A DNA stretch of 43,361 bases from Candidatus Avirikenella pullistercoris (GCA_018710935.1 DVIX01000014.1:1-43361); one strand, 5' to 3'. Shown: positions 25,186 to 34,219, numbered from the stretch's first letter. Numbers and translations: made by a program. Notes: a model not told the origin generated them from the letters alone.

Positions 25186-26133
25186 TTATTTCAATTTTAA
25201 TAATTCTTCATTTACAACCTCTTCCGACAAAGGCACATATCCGGTTTCCGTCGCATATTTCTGTCCCTCTGTCAATATGAATCTGAGAAATGCCACCAAT
25301 TCGGTTTTTACCGGCTTCCCGTTCGTCACCAAAAAAAGATTACGGGCAGGAGGCGACGGATAGACTCCCCGGGCAATCGCATTCATCAACTGGTCTACCG
25401 TATCATAAAACCGTTCTTCCGGATCTATCACTCCATTCCCATTGATATCGATCGGCATCACGGCCAGGTTCTTAAAAGGTTTTTTACTTTTCTGGTCGTA
25501 CACATACGCAATATTATTAAATCCGATACCCACTTTATCCCGTTGTACCACAGAAGAGACTCCCGGGTCTCCGAACACCGCCGTCCCTTCCAAATCTTCT
25601 TGTTTCAAACCCATCCATGCAGACCAGGTTTCACCCGCTCCACACGCATCGGAACGAGTATATACATGCACCGGCACCTTATTGCCGGTAGAAATAACAT
25701 CTCCCCAATAAGCGATTTCCTCGCTCCATAACCGGCGGGCAACATCCCGTTTCAGGCCTATTCTGACAATATCCTGAAAAAGCGGATTCTCCACATTGAT
25801 CGTAGGAATTACCGCATCTTTTACCACTGCAATAGGATAAGCCCCCTTAGCAAGCTCCTGTTCATATATATCACGCGATACCATTCCCATATCCACTATA
25901 TTGGCAAGGGCATCCGTCATCCCTTTTCCCGCCCCTCCGGCAGAAATATCAATCCGTACTCCCGGATAAATCTTACGAAACTCTTCCGCCCAACGCACAA
26001 CCATAGGATAAAGAGCAAAAGCTCCGGACAACTGTATCTCTCCCTTCATATCGTTCACCTGCTGTGCTTCCGCTTTCCGGGAAACAGGAAACAACAACAA
26101 TATCAAACAAATCGATAAAATACTTTTCTTCAT
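25186..26133 (-). CDS. PstS-like oxyanion-binding protein with EF-hand-like loop
   Basis: This 315-residue periplasmic binding protein has a signal peptide (residues 1-24, cleavage near AEAQ). GEIQLSGAFALYPMVVRWAE and ISAGGAGKGMTDAL correspond to the PstS anion-binding loops, and YTRSDACGAGETW (158-170) to the loop that in E. coli-type PstS reads RSDGSGT. The family usually binds phosphate, but these loops differ in detail. Residues 229-240 (DINGNGVIDPEE) fit the 12-residue EF-hand calcium loop at positions 1, 3, 5, 6, 8, 9 and 12; this is not a feature of classical PstS. The ATG at 26133 is chosen over 26157 because it starts right at the signal peptide and does not overlap the porin gene. 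It begins 10 bases after the porin stop codon. Confidence 0.88.
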   Translation of the reverse strand: MKKSILSICLILLLFPVSRKAEAQQVNDMKGEIQLSGAFALYPMVVRWAEEFRKIYPGVRIDISAGGAGKGMTDALANIVDMGMVSRDIYEQELAKGAYPIAVVKDAVIPTINVENPLFQDIVRIGLKRDVARRLWSEEIAYWGDVISTGNKVPVHVYTRSDACGAGETWSAWMGLKQEDLEGTAVFGDPGVSSVVQRDKVGIGFNNIAYVYDQKSKKPFKNLAVMPIDINGNGVIDPEERFYDTVDQLMNAIARGVYPSPPARNLFLVTNGKPVKTELVAFLRFILTEGQKYATETGYVPLSEEVVNEELLKLK

Positions 26134-26143
26134 TCCTTCTTTT

Positions 26144-27163
26144 TTAAAATGCTGCAAATATTTGCGCTACCACATAATTAGAACCTCCCTCTTCTTGGTT
26201 ATCCCGATAAGTATAATTCAACTGTAACCGAGTTTTTCCTATAACCGTATAATTCAACCCCACTACATATTTAACCGAACGGGTAGCCTTTCTATATTTG
26301 TCCTCCTGAAAATAATCGTACTTTACAACTCCCTGCAACTTCGGGATAAAAAAATACCCTGCCATTACATAAAACCCCTCACTTTTCAATACCCCTGTTT
26401 TTCCAGTAATGTACTCCCCTCTTAACAACAGTTTTCCATCTTCGTATTTCGCTCCTCCTCCCACACGCATTCTTTTTTGTTCTCCTCTCTCCTTATCTGT
26501 CGTTGTCCCATTATAATAAAATCCAGCCAATGTGAAATACCGGGCCGGCGTCACCGACAAAGTCCCGGCAAAAGCCTTCTTTTTATTCATATCCAGGTTA
26601 TTGATTCCGTTTCCGTTAAAAACACCTGCATTGTATTCCAAAACATTATATCCCTCTCTTTTGAAGAAAGAACCGGAAAGCGAAATTCCTATATCACGCC
26701 CGTTACTCTTAATCCCCGACACATCGTTATAAGAAGCGAAACGATCGATTACCTGCGAATTATCTATCGTTTCCAATGCCGTCGGTGCATAAGGATTCTC
26801 CAAAGTAAAAGGCAACTTGAACTGTCCTACCTGCAAATTGGCAAAACTTGCCATCTTCCACCGCACATAAGCATCCAATATTTTAGGCGTTCCCGCAAAT
26901 TCCACCTGCAATCGATAATCCAATTTGGGAATAATATCTCCTTGTATATCTATCCTCGCCCTTCTAACATCGAAACTATTGCTTCCGTCAGCACCATCAT
27001 ATTGGTAACGAAGGTTTATAAAACCGGAAATTTTCGGCAATTTACCGATTATCTTTTCCAACCTTGAAACCCTTGCCGGAACAGAATCGGCCTCCTGTGT
27101 CCAAGAAACGGCAGGACAAATAAAAAACGATATAACCCATATTATCCAAATCCGTCTCTTCAT
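26144..27163 (-). CDS. OprO/OprP-type outer membrane porin
   Basis: At 339 residues this is an outer membrane beta-barrel of the porin O and P family. A signal peptide ends near AVSWTQ, a short heptad-like segment (VSRLEKIIGKLPK) precedes the barrel, and amphipathic strands run to the C-terminal aromatic residue (QIFAAF). The stretch FDVRRARIDIQGDIIPKLDY is the family hallmark. OprP of Pseudomonas is phosphate-selective and OprO diphosphate-selective. Its place directly before the pstS-like gene (10 bases) says that it serves the same substrate. Selectivity-filter lysines and arginines cannot be placed from reading alone. Confidence 0.88.
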   Translation of the reverse strand: MKRRIWIIWVISFFICPAVSWTQEADSVPARVSRLEKIIGKLPKISGFINLRYQYDGADGSNSFDVRRARIDIQGDIIPKLDYRLQVEFAGTPKILDAYVRWKMASFANLQVGQFKLPFTLENPYAPTALETIDNSQVIDRFASYNDVSGIKSNGRDIGISLSGSFFKREGYNVLEYNAGVFNGNGINNLDMNKKKAFAGTLSVTPARYFTLAGFYYNGTTTDKERGEQKRMRVGGGAKYEDGKLLLRGEYITGKTGVLKSEGFYVMAGYFFIPKLQGVVKYDYFQEDKYRKATRSVKYVVGLNYTVIGKTRLQLNYTYRDNQEEGGSNYVVAQIFAAF

Positions 27164-27186
27164 TACCGATAGATTTTCTGTTCCGG

Positions 27187-27987
27187 TTACCTGACGACAA
27201 ACCAGGGATTCAACAAATCAGGTTTATTATAAACCAAAGGTGTAACCTCATCCTGCAGATAAATCTCCTTTCCCACTGCCCTCACAATCGCATGGCCTGC
27301 TGCCGTATCCCATTCCATTGTCGGGGCGAACCGAGGATATACATCCGCTTTCCCTTCTGCCACCATACAAATCTTTAAGGAACTGCCTCTTGAAATACAT
27401 TCCACAATTCCATGCTCTTTTTCCAATTCATCCATATAATCCTGCGTTTCTTTATTCAGATGAGAACGCGAAGCAACAATCGTAAAAGACGATTTTCCCG
27501 GACTGCACGGCATCCTCTCACCTTTCGCAATATAATCTTCCAATGAATAAATCGCTTCCGAAGCGATATGTTCACAACGATAAGCGCCGATTCCTTCCGC
27601 TCCGAAATAAAGAGTCTTCAATACCGGCGCATAAATTACTCCCATTACCGGTACTCCCTCCTTCACCAATGCTATATTTACAGTAAACTCTCCGTTCCTT
27701 CTGATAAACTCTTTCGTTCCGTCCAATGGATCCACAATCCACAACAACGTCCATCCTTTCCGTATCTCATAAGGTAAATGCTCCCCCTCCTCACTCAAAA
27801 CAGGGTAAGAAAACCGCTTCAACTCCTCTGCAATTACCCGATGAGCCTTTTTATCCGCTATTGTCAACGGAGAATTATCCTTTTTCCTTTCTATCTGAAA
27901 ATCCGATGCCGGATCTTCATATATCTCCATAATCTCCCTACCTGCTTTCAATGCTGCAACAATAGCTGTAATAAGCTCACAGTTCAT
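27187..27987 (-). CDS. cysQ: 3'(2'),5'-bisphosphate nucleotidase CysQ
   Basis: The 266-residue IMPase-family phosphatase removes the 3' phosphate of PAP, the by-product of sulfotransferase reactions, to give AMP and phosphate. The metal-binding motifs are in place: SEEGE (65-69), DPLDGT (86-91) and WDTAAGHA (226-233). KDNSPLTIADKKAH is typical of CysQ and separates it from plain inositol monophosphatases. It is the first gene of the cysQ-porin-pst operon, 23 bases before the porin, which links phosphate release, oxyanion transport and sulfate activation. Confidence 0.93.
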   Translation of the reverse strand: MNCELITAIVAALKAGREIMEIYEDPASDFQIERKKDNSPLTIADKKAHRVIAEELKRFSYPVLSEEGEHLPYEIRKGWTLLWIVDPLDGTKEFIRRNGEFTVNIALVKEGVPVMGVIYAPVLKTLYFGAEGIGAYRCEHIASEAIYSLEDYIAKGERMPCSPGKSSFTIVASRSHLNKETQDYMDELEKEHGIVECISRGSSLKICMVAEGKADVYPRFAPTMEWDTAAGHAIVRAVGKEIYLQDEVTPLVYNKPDLLNPWFVVR

Positions 27988-28014
27988 CTTTTATATTCTA
28001 AAATTATTGCTCAA

Positions 28015-28022
28015 CAAAGATA
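28015..28022 (-). promoter_or_regulatory. Possible -7 box for the cysQ-porin-pst operon
   Basis: TATCTTTG on the minus strand matches the -7 consensus 28 bases upstream of the cysQ ATG. No TTG is found 19-21 bases further up, so either the -33 box is degenerate or an activator is needed. Confidence 0.4.
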
Positions 28023-28215
28023 TTACTATTTTTATTTCCATGGTTATTCACAAGGAAGAATAGGTATTATTACTTAGTAGAATGCCAAAATGTACCACCT
28101 ATTCCGGACATACAGAGTAATTTTCTTCCGGCCGACAACCGACAGATAGAACCTGCACCCCCGAACAGTACGGCACCGTATATCCCCAGTCTATATCCCC
28201 CTCCTATAACATAAA

Positions 28216-28246
28216 TTGGAATCTTCAAAAATGTTTTATACCTTTG
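28216..28246 (+). promoter_or_regulatory. Promoter of lpxK
   Basis: TTG (28216-28218) and TACCTTTG (28239-28246) are 20 bases apart on the plus strand, matching the Bacteroidota consensus. The start point near 28252 lies after the in-frame ATG at 28216, which rules that codon out as the lpxK start and supports the ATG at 28273. Confidence 0.7.
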
Positions 28247-28272
28247 GAAAGAACGAAATAAATTGCCGAAAG

Positions 28273-29358
28273 ATGTTCAAAAAGCTGATAACAGCACCTT
28301 TGTCCTGGATATATGGCTGGATTATCGCTCTGCGCCACAAACTTTTCGACATGAAGATATTAAAAAGCGTAGAGTTCGATATTCCGATTGTCTGTGTCGG
28401 CAATATTACCGTAGGAGGAACAGGGAAAACTCCCCATACCGAATATCTTGTAAAAATGCTCTCTCCTTATTATAATGTAGCAGTACTGTCACGGGGTTAT
28501 AAACGCAAGACCAAAGGTTTTGTCTTGGCAGATGCCAATTGTTCTTCCCGAAAAATAGGAGATGAACCTAAACAGATAAAACTGAAATTCCCGGATATCC
28601 CTGTCGCCGTATGCGAAAAACGGGTAGAAGGCATTAACCGCCTGCGGCAAATTCATCCCGAAATAAACCTGATTATTTTAGACGATGGATTCCAACACCG
28701 TTATGTGGAAACATGGGTAAATATAATACTCATGGACTATTCCCGCCCCATTTATGAAGACCAATTACTACCTTTAGGACGTTTACGCGATCGAAAAAGC
28801 GAACTGGCAAAAGCCCATTTTATCATTGTAACCAAATGCCCGGAAGACATAAAGCCTATCGATATGCGTGTCGTATCGAAACACCTGAATCTGTTTCCTT
28901 ACCAATCGCTGTTTTTTACCCGCTTCATATCCCTGCAGCCTTGCCCGCTTTTTAAAGAAGAAACACCGATTCTCCCCCATAAAGGGCAGGATGTAGTCGT
29001 AATGGCCGCTATTGCAAACCCCTCCCACTTAATCGACGATGTAAAACGGAACTACAACATAGTAGAAACTTTGATATACCCGGACCATTACTCTTACAAA
29101 ACCCATGACCTGGAAGCCATGAACAAAGCAGTCCGGAAAGGGAAAGAAGATACCATCATCCTCACGACGGAAAAAGATGCGGTAAAACTCACCAACAGCA
29201 AAAAAATCCCGGAAAATATACGCCGCCGGCTTTATTATATACCTATCCGGATACAATTCGTAGATAATTTCCGAAACAATACGCCGGAACTTTTTATCGA
29301 AAAACTGCTTCCTTATGTCAGACAGAATCAAAAATATAGCGTCCTTAATCCGGAATAG
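28273..29358 (+). CDS. lpxK: Tetraacyldisaccharide 4'-kinase
   Basis: The 361-residue inner-membrane-associated kinase adds the 4'-phosphate to the lipid A disaccharide precursor. Near the N-terminus it has a hydrophobic segment (LSWIYGWIIALRHKLF) and the P-loop GGTGKTPH (48-55) preceded by VCVGNITV. VLSRGYKRKTKGF, IGDEPKQI and LDDGFQHRY are the further LpxK motifs, with the metal-binding DDGFQH. The chain is slightly longer than E. coli LpxK (328 residues). The ATG at 28273 agrees with the promoter just upstream. Its last 44 bases overlap the start of the purine nucleoside phosphorylase gene in another frame. Confidence 0.95.
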   Translation: MFKKLITAPLSWIYGWIIALRHKLFDMKILKSVEFDIPIVCVGNITVGGTGKTPHTEYLVKMLSPYYNVAVLSRGYKRKTKGFVLADANCSSRKIGDEPKQIKLKFPDIPVAVCEKRVEGINRLRQIHPEINLIILDDGFQHRYVETWVNIILMDYSRPIYEDQLLPLGRLRDRKSELAKAHFIIVTKCPEDIKPIDMRVVSKHLNLFPYQSLFFTRFISLQPCPLFKEETPILPHKGQDVVVMAAIANPSHLIDDVKRNYNIVETLIYPDHYSYKTHDLEAMNKAVRKGKEDTIILTTEKDAVKLTNSKKIPENIRRRLYYIPIRIQFVDNFRNNTPELFIEKLLPYVRQNQKYSVLNPE

Positions 29359-30121
29359 AACCAACGGATTTCAACCGGAAACAGGAATTATATTAGGCTC
29401 CGGGCTCGGTTCTTTCGCAGAAAACGTACAAGCTGCATATACTATCCCATACCGGGAAATAGAAGGATTTCCCGTATCGACAGTAGCAGGGCATGCAGGA
29501 CTCCTCATATTGGGCGAGATAGCGAATCGCAAAGTAATCGTCCTGCAAGGCCGGTTTCATTATTATGAAGGTTATTCCCCGGCAGAAGTCGTTTTGCCTA
29601 TCCGGGTCATGAAACTGCTGGGAATAAAAACGCTCATGATTTCCAACGCAGCAGGAGGCATAAATCCTGCTTATCATCCCGGCGACCTGATGTTGATAAA
29701 AGACCACATTAACCTGATTCCGAATCCTCTCATCGGGCAAAATATAGATAGCCTCGGTCCTCGTTTCCCGGATATGACCGATGCCTATTCTCCTGTCCTC
29801 AGAGAAAAAGCAAAAGAGATCGCCCGAAAACAGGAAATACTTTTACATGAAGGATGTTATTTAGGAACGACAGGGCCTTCTTATGAAACACCTGCCGAAA
29901 TAGGCTATTTTAAATTAATCGGCGCCGATGCCGTAGGAATGTCCACGACACCGGAAGTAATAGCCGCCCGACACGCAGGAATAGACGTATTCGCCGTTTC
30001 TGTAATAACGAACACCGTATCGGCGGAAAAAGCACAAAAAGCCTCTCATCAGGAAGTAATAGAAGAAGGACATAAGGCACAGGCCAAAATGACCGCACTT
30101 TTTATAGATATGCTCAAATAA
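29315..30121 (+). CDS. Purine nucleoside phosphorylase
   Basis: The 268-residue enzyme of the trimeric PNP/MTAP family splits guanosine and inosine with phosphate. GIILGSGLGSF (24-34) is the phosphate loop and GRFHYYEGY (79-87) the ribose and phosphate region. AAGGINPAYHPGDLMLIKDH is diagnostic, and the base-binding elements SYETPAEIGY and VITNTVS are present. The start at 29315 gives the usual N-terminus and overlaps the lpxK end by 44 bases. It is followed by tsaE after a 5-base gap. Confidence 0.95.
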   Translation: MSDRIKNIASLIRNRTNGFQPETGIILGSGLGSFAENVQAAYTIPYREIEGFPVSTVAGHAGLLILGEIANRKVIVLQGRFHYYEGYSPAEVVLPIRVMKLLGIKTLMISNAAGGINPAYHPGDLMLIKDHINLIPNPLIGQNIDSLGPRFPDMTDAYSPVLREKAKEIARKQEILLHEGCYLGTTGPSYETPAEIGYFKLIGADAVGMSTTPEVIAARHAGIDVFAVSVITNTVSAEKAQKASHQEVIEEGHKAQAKMTALFIDMLK

Positions 30122-30126
30122 TAATT

Positions 30127-30588
30127 ATGGAACAGAAATTCATAGCCAAAGATACCGATGAACTGCCGGAAATAGCAGAAGAGATAACAGATATTATCAC
30201 CGACCGGCAAAATGACGGACAAAATCCTTACAATATTATTCTATTATACGGAGCCATGGGGGCAGGCAAAACAACCCTTATCAAGGAGATATGCCAAGAA
30301 CTGCATGTTATAGACAACATTACGAGCCCCACATTCGCATTGATAAACGAATACAGCACCGAATACGGAGACCCCATATATCATTTCGATTTTTACCGCA
30401 TAAATTCTATCGAAGAGATATTCGACCTCGGATACGAAGAATATTTTTACAGCGGACACCTATGTTTGATAGAATGGCCGGAAAAAGCTGAAAAACTAAT
30501 CCCTAAAGACGATCCCCGAATTAAAATAGGAACCATACATATAACTGCAAATGAAAAAGAAGACCGTGAAATCGTATTCAAAGGCTAA
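30127..30588 (+). CDS. tsaE: tRNA threonylcarbamoyladenosine biosynthesis ATPase TsaE
   Basis: The 153-residue P-loop ATPase works with TsaB and TsaD to make the t6A37 base modification. It has Walker A GAMGAGKTT (42-50), SPTF (67-70), YHFDFYR (85-91) and LIEWPEK (114-120), all diagnostic. It ends the lpxK-PNP-tsaE plus-strand set ahead of a shared terminator. Confidence 0.95.
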   Translation: MEQKFIAKDTDELPEIAEEITDIITDRQNDGQNPYNIILLYGAMGAGKTTLIKEICQELHVIDNITSPTFALINEYSTEYGDPIYHFDFYRINSIEEIFDLGYEEYFYSGHLCLIEWPEKAEKLIPKDDPRIKIGTIHITANEKEDREIVFKG

Positions 30589-30623
30589 AAAATAGAATTA
30601 TAACTTTTTAAATAGAATAAAGT

Positions 30624-30656
30624 AAAAAGGCTGAAAATTAATTTTCAGCCCTTTTA
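30624..30656. terminator. Terminator between the convergent tsaE and ppiD-like genes
   Basis: GGCTGAAAAT (30629-30638) pairs with ATTTTCAGCC (30641-30650). AAAA on the left and CTTTTATTTAT on the right provide T-tracts for both strands. It lies 36 bases after tsaE and about 30 bases after the ppiD-like gene. Confidence 0.85.
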
Positions 30657-30683
30657 TTTATATCTTAACTCAACTATCTAATC

Positions 30684-32762
30684 TTAGAAGAATTTTATCC
30701 GAGTATCTTTTATATCGGCTAAACCGAAAACAGCATTGTAAACACGCCCTACAACTTCTGTTTCCGCATTTGTCTGGAGCACTACACGCTCTTGTGCGGC
30801 ATCCGTTTCATTTCTATTTTCTTTTCCGACAACCTCCGTAACCACTACATCGACTCCTCCGGCAATAGGCTTAGACAACGTATTTTCAGGCAAAGCGGTA
30901 ATCGCTCCGATTACCCGCGGAGCCACGCCCATTTCCGGAACATAGAAAGAATTGAAATTAATCTCTGCCGCTTCTTTTACTTCTGTACCCAATTTACCTG
31001 CCAACTCATCCAAAGAAGAAGCCCCGCTCATTTCATTAGCGACATATTCTATTTTCTTCTCTCTCAACACTTCAGGACGAATATCTTCCTTTACTTTATC
31101 AAAAGGTATCTCTCCATGTTCCCGTACATCAATCACTTTTGCAACCAAATTGGACTCTCCGATAGAAATCACATCGGAAACATCGCCCTCTTTTGCATTG
31201 AATGCCCATCTCACTACCTCCTGCGATTGATTGATACCCGATATGGCATTATCTCCTGCACGGAGGCGCGCCACCCGTTTCGAGATCCCTTCTTCATTAA
31301 CGACTTTATCGAAATCAGCATTTTTACCGGATACGGCATCCGCAAATTTAGCCGCTTTAGAGAAAGCGATCTGCTGAGTTTCATCGCTCGGATCCACAGA
31401 ATAAATAACCGTTCCTACCAGAGCTTTCGGGAAAAGCGGACCACGATAAGTAACCTCTACAATATGAATCCCGTACGGAGTAGTTACTTTTACCACCTCG
31501 CCCTGTTTGGTTTCAAGCAATGCTTTGGTAAAATCTGCTAATTCAGGCGTACCGATCAAAGCCGGTGTCAATTTCCCCAGATCGCCTCCGGCGCTCTGCT
31601 TGTCAACCGAATACTGATTTGCCAACGCAGCAAAATCGGCTGTATTTTTAGAAAGTACATTATACAAACTGTCCGCTAACTTGGTATCTGTCGGCGACAA
31701 CAATATCTGTCTTGCCCCTACCGTATCAGGATATTGTTTGACATCGATAACCCGGGCAATCGTATAAACATCATTTTCCAACACCGGCCCATACACGGAA
31801 TCCGGAGAAGATTTGAATGCAAAATCGCGCAACCCTTCCGGCAATTCAGACGCTTTCAAATAAACCGCATTGAACGGCATTTGAGAGTTCAATTTCACAT
31901 ATTGTTGAATATCCTCAGTAGCTTTCAACTCTTCTGCCAATGTTTTCACATAAGCCGCCGCATCTTCATAATCCTTATCAGAAGGAAGTGCATCGAAAAC
32001 TACATAATTTATCTCTCTGGAATCGGTTTGCTTAAATAACCGTCTATGTTTGTCATAATAACTTCTCATATCGGCATCGCTCACCTTAATAAGGCTGTCT
32101 GGAACGCTGGAAAGCGGTTTTGCCACAAATTTAACATTATAATAATTATCGTTCGCTGCAACTCCCTGTTCTACCTCCAAATCATTTACAAAAATACCCT
32201 GTTCCACCAATGCCATATATTTAGACATTGCACGGTCTTCCAACATTTCCGACTCAATATAATTCCAAAAGAAACGTTTACGTCCCGAAACATCATCGTC
32301 CAAGGTAGCGATATAATTACGCATCAGGTTTTTATCGAACATTCCATCTTGAGGATTCGTAAACAGGGATGTGATAATTGGCGACACGAATTCGCCTTCT
32401 ACCATATCGATCGACTCCTGATCGGAAACCGTCAAACCCAAATTTTCCAAACTTTCATCAAAAGAGAGCCCTCTCATCAACTGTTCCCATGCCGTTGCCC
32501 TTACAGCCTGAGACTGCTCTTCCGTCAAAGCGTCATTTCCGGTAATAATTTGCTGAACAAGATTTAATTGTTCTATTTTACTCAAATATTCCTGGTACGA
32601 AACCTTCTCACCGTTTATCTCGCCTACACTCATTCTCGCTGAGTTAAAAAGCGTTCCCCCCGATGTAGCCAAGTCCCCCAAAAGGAATGCCAACAAAGAG
32701 ATACCGATTACTACGGCAAGTAATACTCCACCTTTTGTCCTAAGTGTGTTTAATGCAGCCAT
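30684..32762 (-). CDS. PpiD-like membrane-anchored parvulin chaperone
   Basis: This 692-residue periplasmic folding factor is anchored by one N-terminal membrane helix (LLAVVIGISLLAFLLGDLA, residues 13-31). A SurA/PpiD N-terminal helical domain (45-230) follows. A parvulin domain lies at about 348-440 (ARQILLSPTDT, then SAGGDLGKLTP and the TPYGIHIVEVTYR end). A long helical C-terminal chaperone region completes the protein. Isomerase activity is plausible but often weak in PpiD. It follows a CNNM-type gene after a 190-base spacer and sits near lptC and outer membrane genes, which fits a role in envelope biogenesis. Confidence 0.92.
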   Translation of the reverse strand: MAALNTLRTKGGVLLAVVIGISLLAFLLGDLATSGGTLFNSARMSVGEINGEKVSYQEYLSKIEQLNLVQQIITGNDALTEEQSQAVRATAWEQLMRGLSFDESLENLGLTVSDQESIDMVEGEFVSPIITSLFTNPQDGMFDKNLMRNYIATLDDDVSGRKRFFWNYIESEMLEDRAMSKYMALVEQGIFVNDLEVEQGVAANDNYYNVKFVAKPLSSVPDSLIKVSDADMRSYYDKHRRLFKQTDSREINYVVFDALPSDKDYEDAAAYVKTLAEELKATEDIQQYVKLNSQMPFNAVYLKASELPEGLRDFAFKSSPDSVYGPVLENDVYTIARVIDVKQYPDTVGARQILLSPTDTKLADSLYNVLSKNTADFAALANQYSVDKQSAGGDLGKLTPALIGTPELADFTKALLETKQGEVVKVTTPYGIHIVEVTYRGPLFPKALVGTVIYSVDPSDETQQIAFSKAAKFADAVSGKNADFDKVVNEEGISKRVARLRAGDNAISGINQSQEVVRWAFNAKEGDVSDVISIGESNLVAKVIDVREHGEIPFDKVKEDIRPEVLREKKIEYVANEMSGASSLDELAGKLGTEVKEAAEINFNSFYVPEMGVAPRVIGAITALPENTLSKPIAGGVDVVVTEVVGKENRNETDAAQERVVLQTNAETEVVGRVYNAVFGLADIKDTRIKFF

Positions 32763-32954
32763 TTGTTATTCTTTTTCGTTTTTAAATTTCTCTTTACCAA
32801 ATTCGGAACAACCATACAACTATCTGTTACACAATAAAATATTATCCAAAAACGAGATAATATCAACCTCCGAACAATATAGTCCTGCCCTTCCTTTTAC
32901 TATTATAGAATTTGCGAATATAATGAAAAAGTTTTCTACTTTAAAATAATCCTC

Positions 32955-34217
32955 CTAATTTCCTTCATTCTTCTTAAAATTGTACTTTATCAGCTCTATT
33001 TTAGAAGCATTCATTCGGAGAATATCCATTTTAATTCCATCGATATTAACCGTATCGCCCTGTTTCGGAAATCCCCCATTTCTATAAATGATATATCCCG
33101 CTAAAGTATCGTATTCCTCGTTTTCCGGAATTCCTAAACGGTACTTCTCATTCAGATATTCTACTTCCAATCTTCCGGAGAAAAGATAACTTCCGTCTTT
33201 CAATTTTTTCTCCACCATACTGCTGATATCGTGTTCATCTTCTATCTCCCCGAATATCTCTTCCAAAATATCCTCAATGGTTATCAATCCTGCCGTTCCT
33301 CCGAATTCGTCCAGCACTATCGCCAGCGATTCTTTATCTTTAATAAAAGCAGCCAATAAATTTTGTGCAAGCATCGTTTCCGGTACGAACCGGACATCCA
33401 TCAACATATCGGTAATAGAAACAGGATTTTTCAACAAATCTTTTATGTGAATATATCCGATAATATGGTCAATCGAATCCCTGTAAACAGGAAGCCGGGA
33501 AAAATTGGTATCGACAAAAACGGCTTTCGCCTCCTCCACCGTACTCTCAATACCGACAGCCTCTATCTCTACCCGCCTCGACATACAATCACGCACCCGT
33601 AAATCCGAAAAATCAAGGGCATTCCGAAATATCTCCAACTCCTTATGATCGGTATCGCTGTTCGAAGACATATCTTCCACCAATAAAGACAAATCGTCTC
33701 TGTCAAACAACGATTTCATTTTCTGACCTTTTCCTTTTACCGCTATCCGTTCGGAAAACCATATAAAAAAACGAGAAACAGGATAAAACAAAAGATAAAA
33801 AAAACAGGTCAGAAAAATACTTTTTCTATATACAGAAACCGAATTTTTTTTCGGAATATTCTTAGGAGCATATCCTGCAATAAAAATAATGACAACAGAA
33901 GCGATAACAAGCGTTGCAAAAACAGGATTAAAGGCAATATTCCAACGGGAAAAAAGCGTCTCCAACAAAAGTTCCGTCATCAGAGAATAGACGGTGAGAA
34001 CGATACAATTTCCGATTAAAATCGTAACTGTATATTCTCCCGGATGCGTCAGAAACAACTTTTCGATATAACTGAAAAGAGGGTGATCCTGTTCTTGGAC
34101 AGGGACGGATTTCAACTTATTATAAAATACAAAAACCGCCTCCATATTCACGAAAAAAGCGAACAGGAACAATGTCAATGCAATAACCGCTACAATATAT
34201 AGAATATCGACTCCCAT
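32955..34217 (-). CDS. CNNM-family CBS-domain membrane protein (GldE/CorC-like)
   Basis: This 420-residue protein has an N-terminal DUF21-type membrane domain with four hydrophobic segments. A CBS pair follows (about 200-320; SRLPVYRDSIDHIIGYIHIK, then LAIVLDEFGGTAGLITIEDI), and then a C-terminal CorC_HlyC domain (from about residue 340). EEIFGEIEDEHD is typical. Related proteins transport or sense Mg, and in gliding Bacteroidota GldE is a close relative; I cannot tell which applies here. It starts 2 bases after the lptC stop codon, so translation is likely coupled. Confidence 0.88.
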   Translation of the reverse strand: MGVDILYIVAVIALTLFLFAFFVNMEAVFVFYNKLKSVPVQEQDHPLFSYIEKLFLTHPGEYTVTILIGNCIVLTVYSLMTELLLETLFSRWNIAFNPVFATLVIASVVIIFIAGYAPKNIPKKNSVSVYRKSIFLTCFFYLLFYPVSRFFIWFSERIAVKGKGQKMKSLFDRDDLSLLVEDMSSNSDTDHKELEIFRNALDFSDLRVRDCMSRRVEIEAVGIESTVEEAKAVFVDTNFSRLPVYRDSIDHIIGYIHIKDLLKNPVSITDMLMDVRFVPETMLAQNLLAAFIKDKESLAIVLDEFGGTAGLITIEDILEEIFGEIEDEHDISSMVEKKLKDGSYLFSGRLEVEYLNEKYRLGIPENEEYDTLAGYIIYRNGGFPKQGDTVNIDGIKMDILRMNASKIELIKYNFKKNEGN

Positions 34218-34219
34218 TT

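Noticed and set aside
28216-28218. ATG at 28216 as the lpxK start
   Set aside because: It overlaps the -33 box of a well-formed promoter whose start point falls downstream; the ATG at 28273 gives the canonical LpxK N-terminus.
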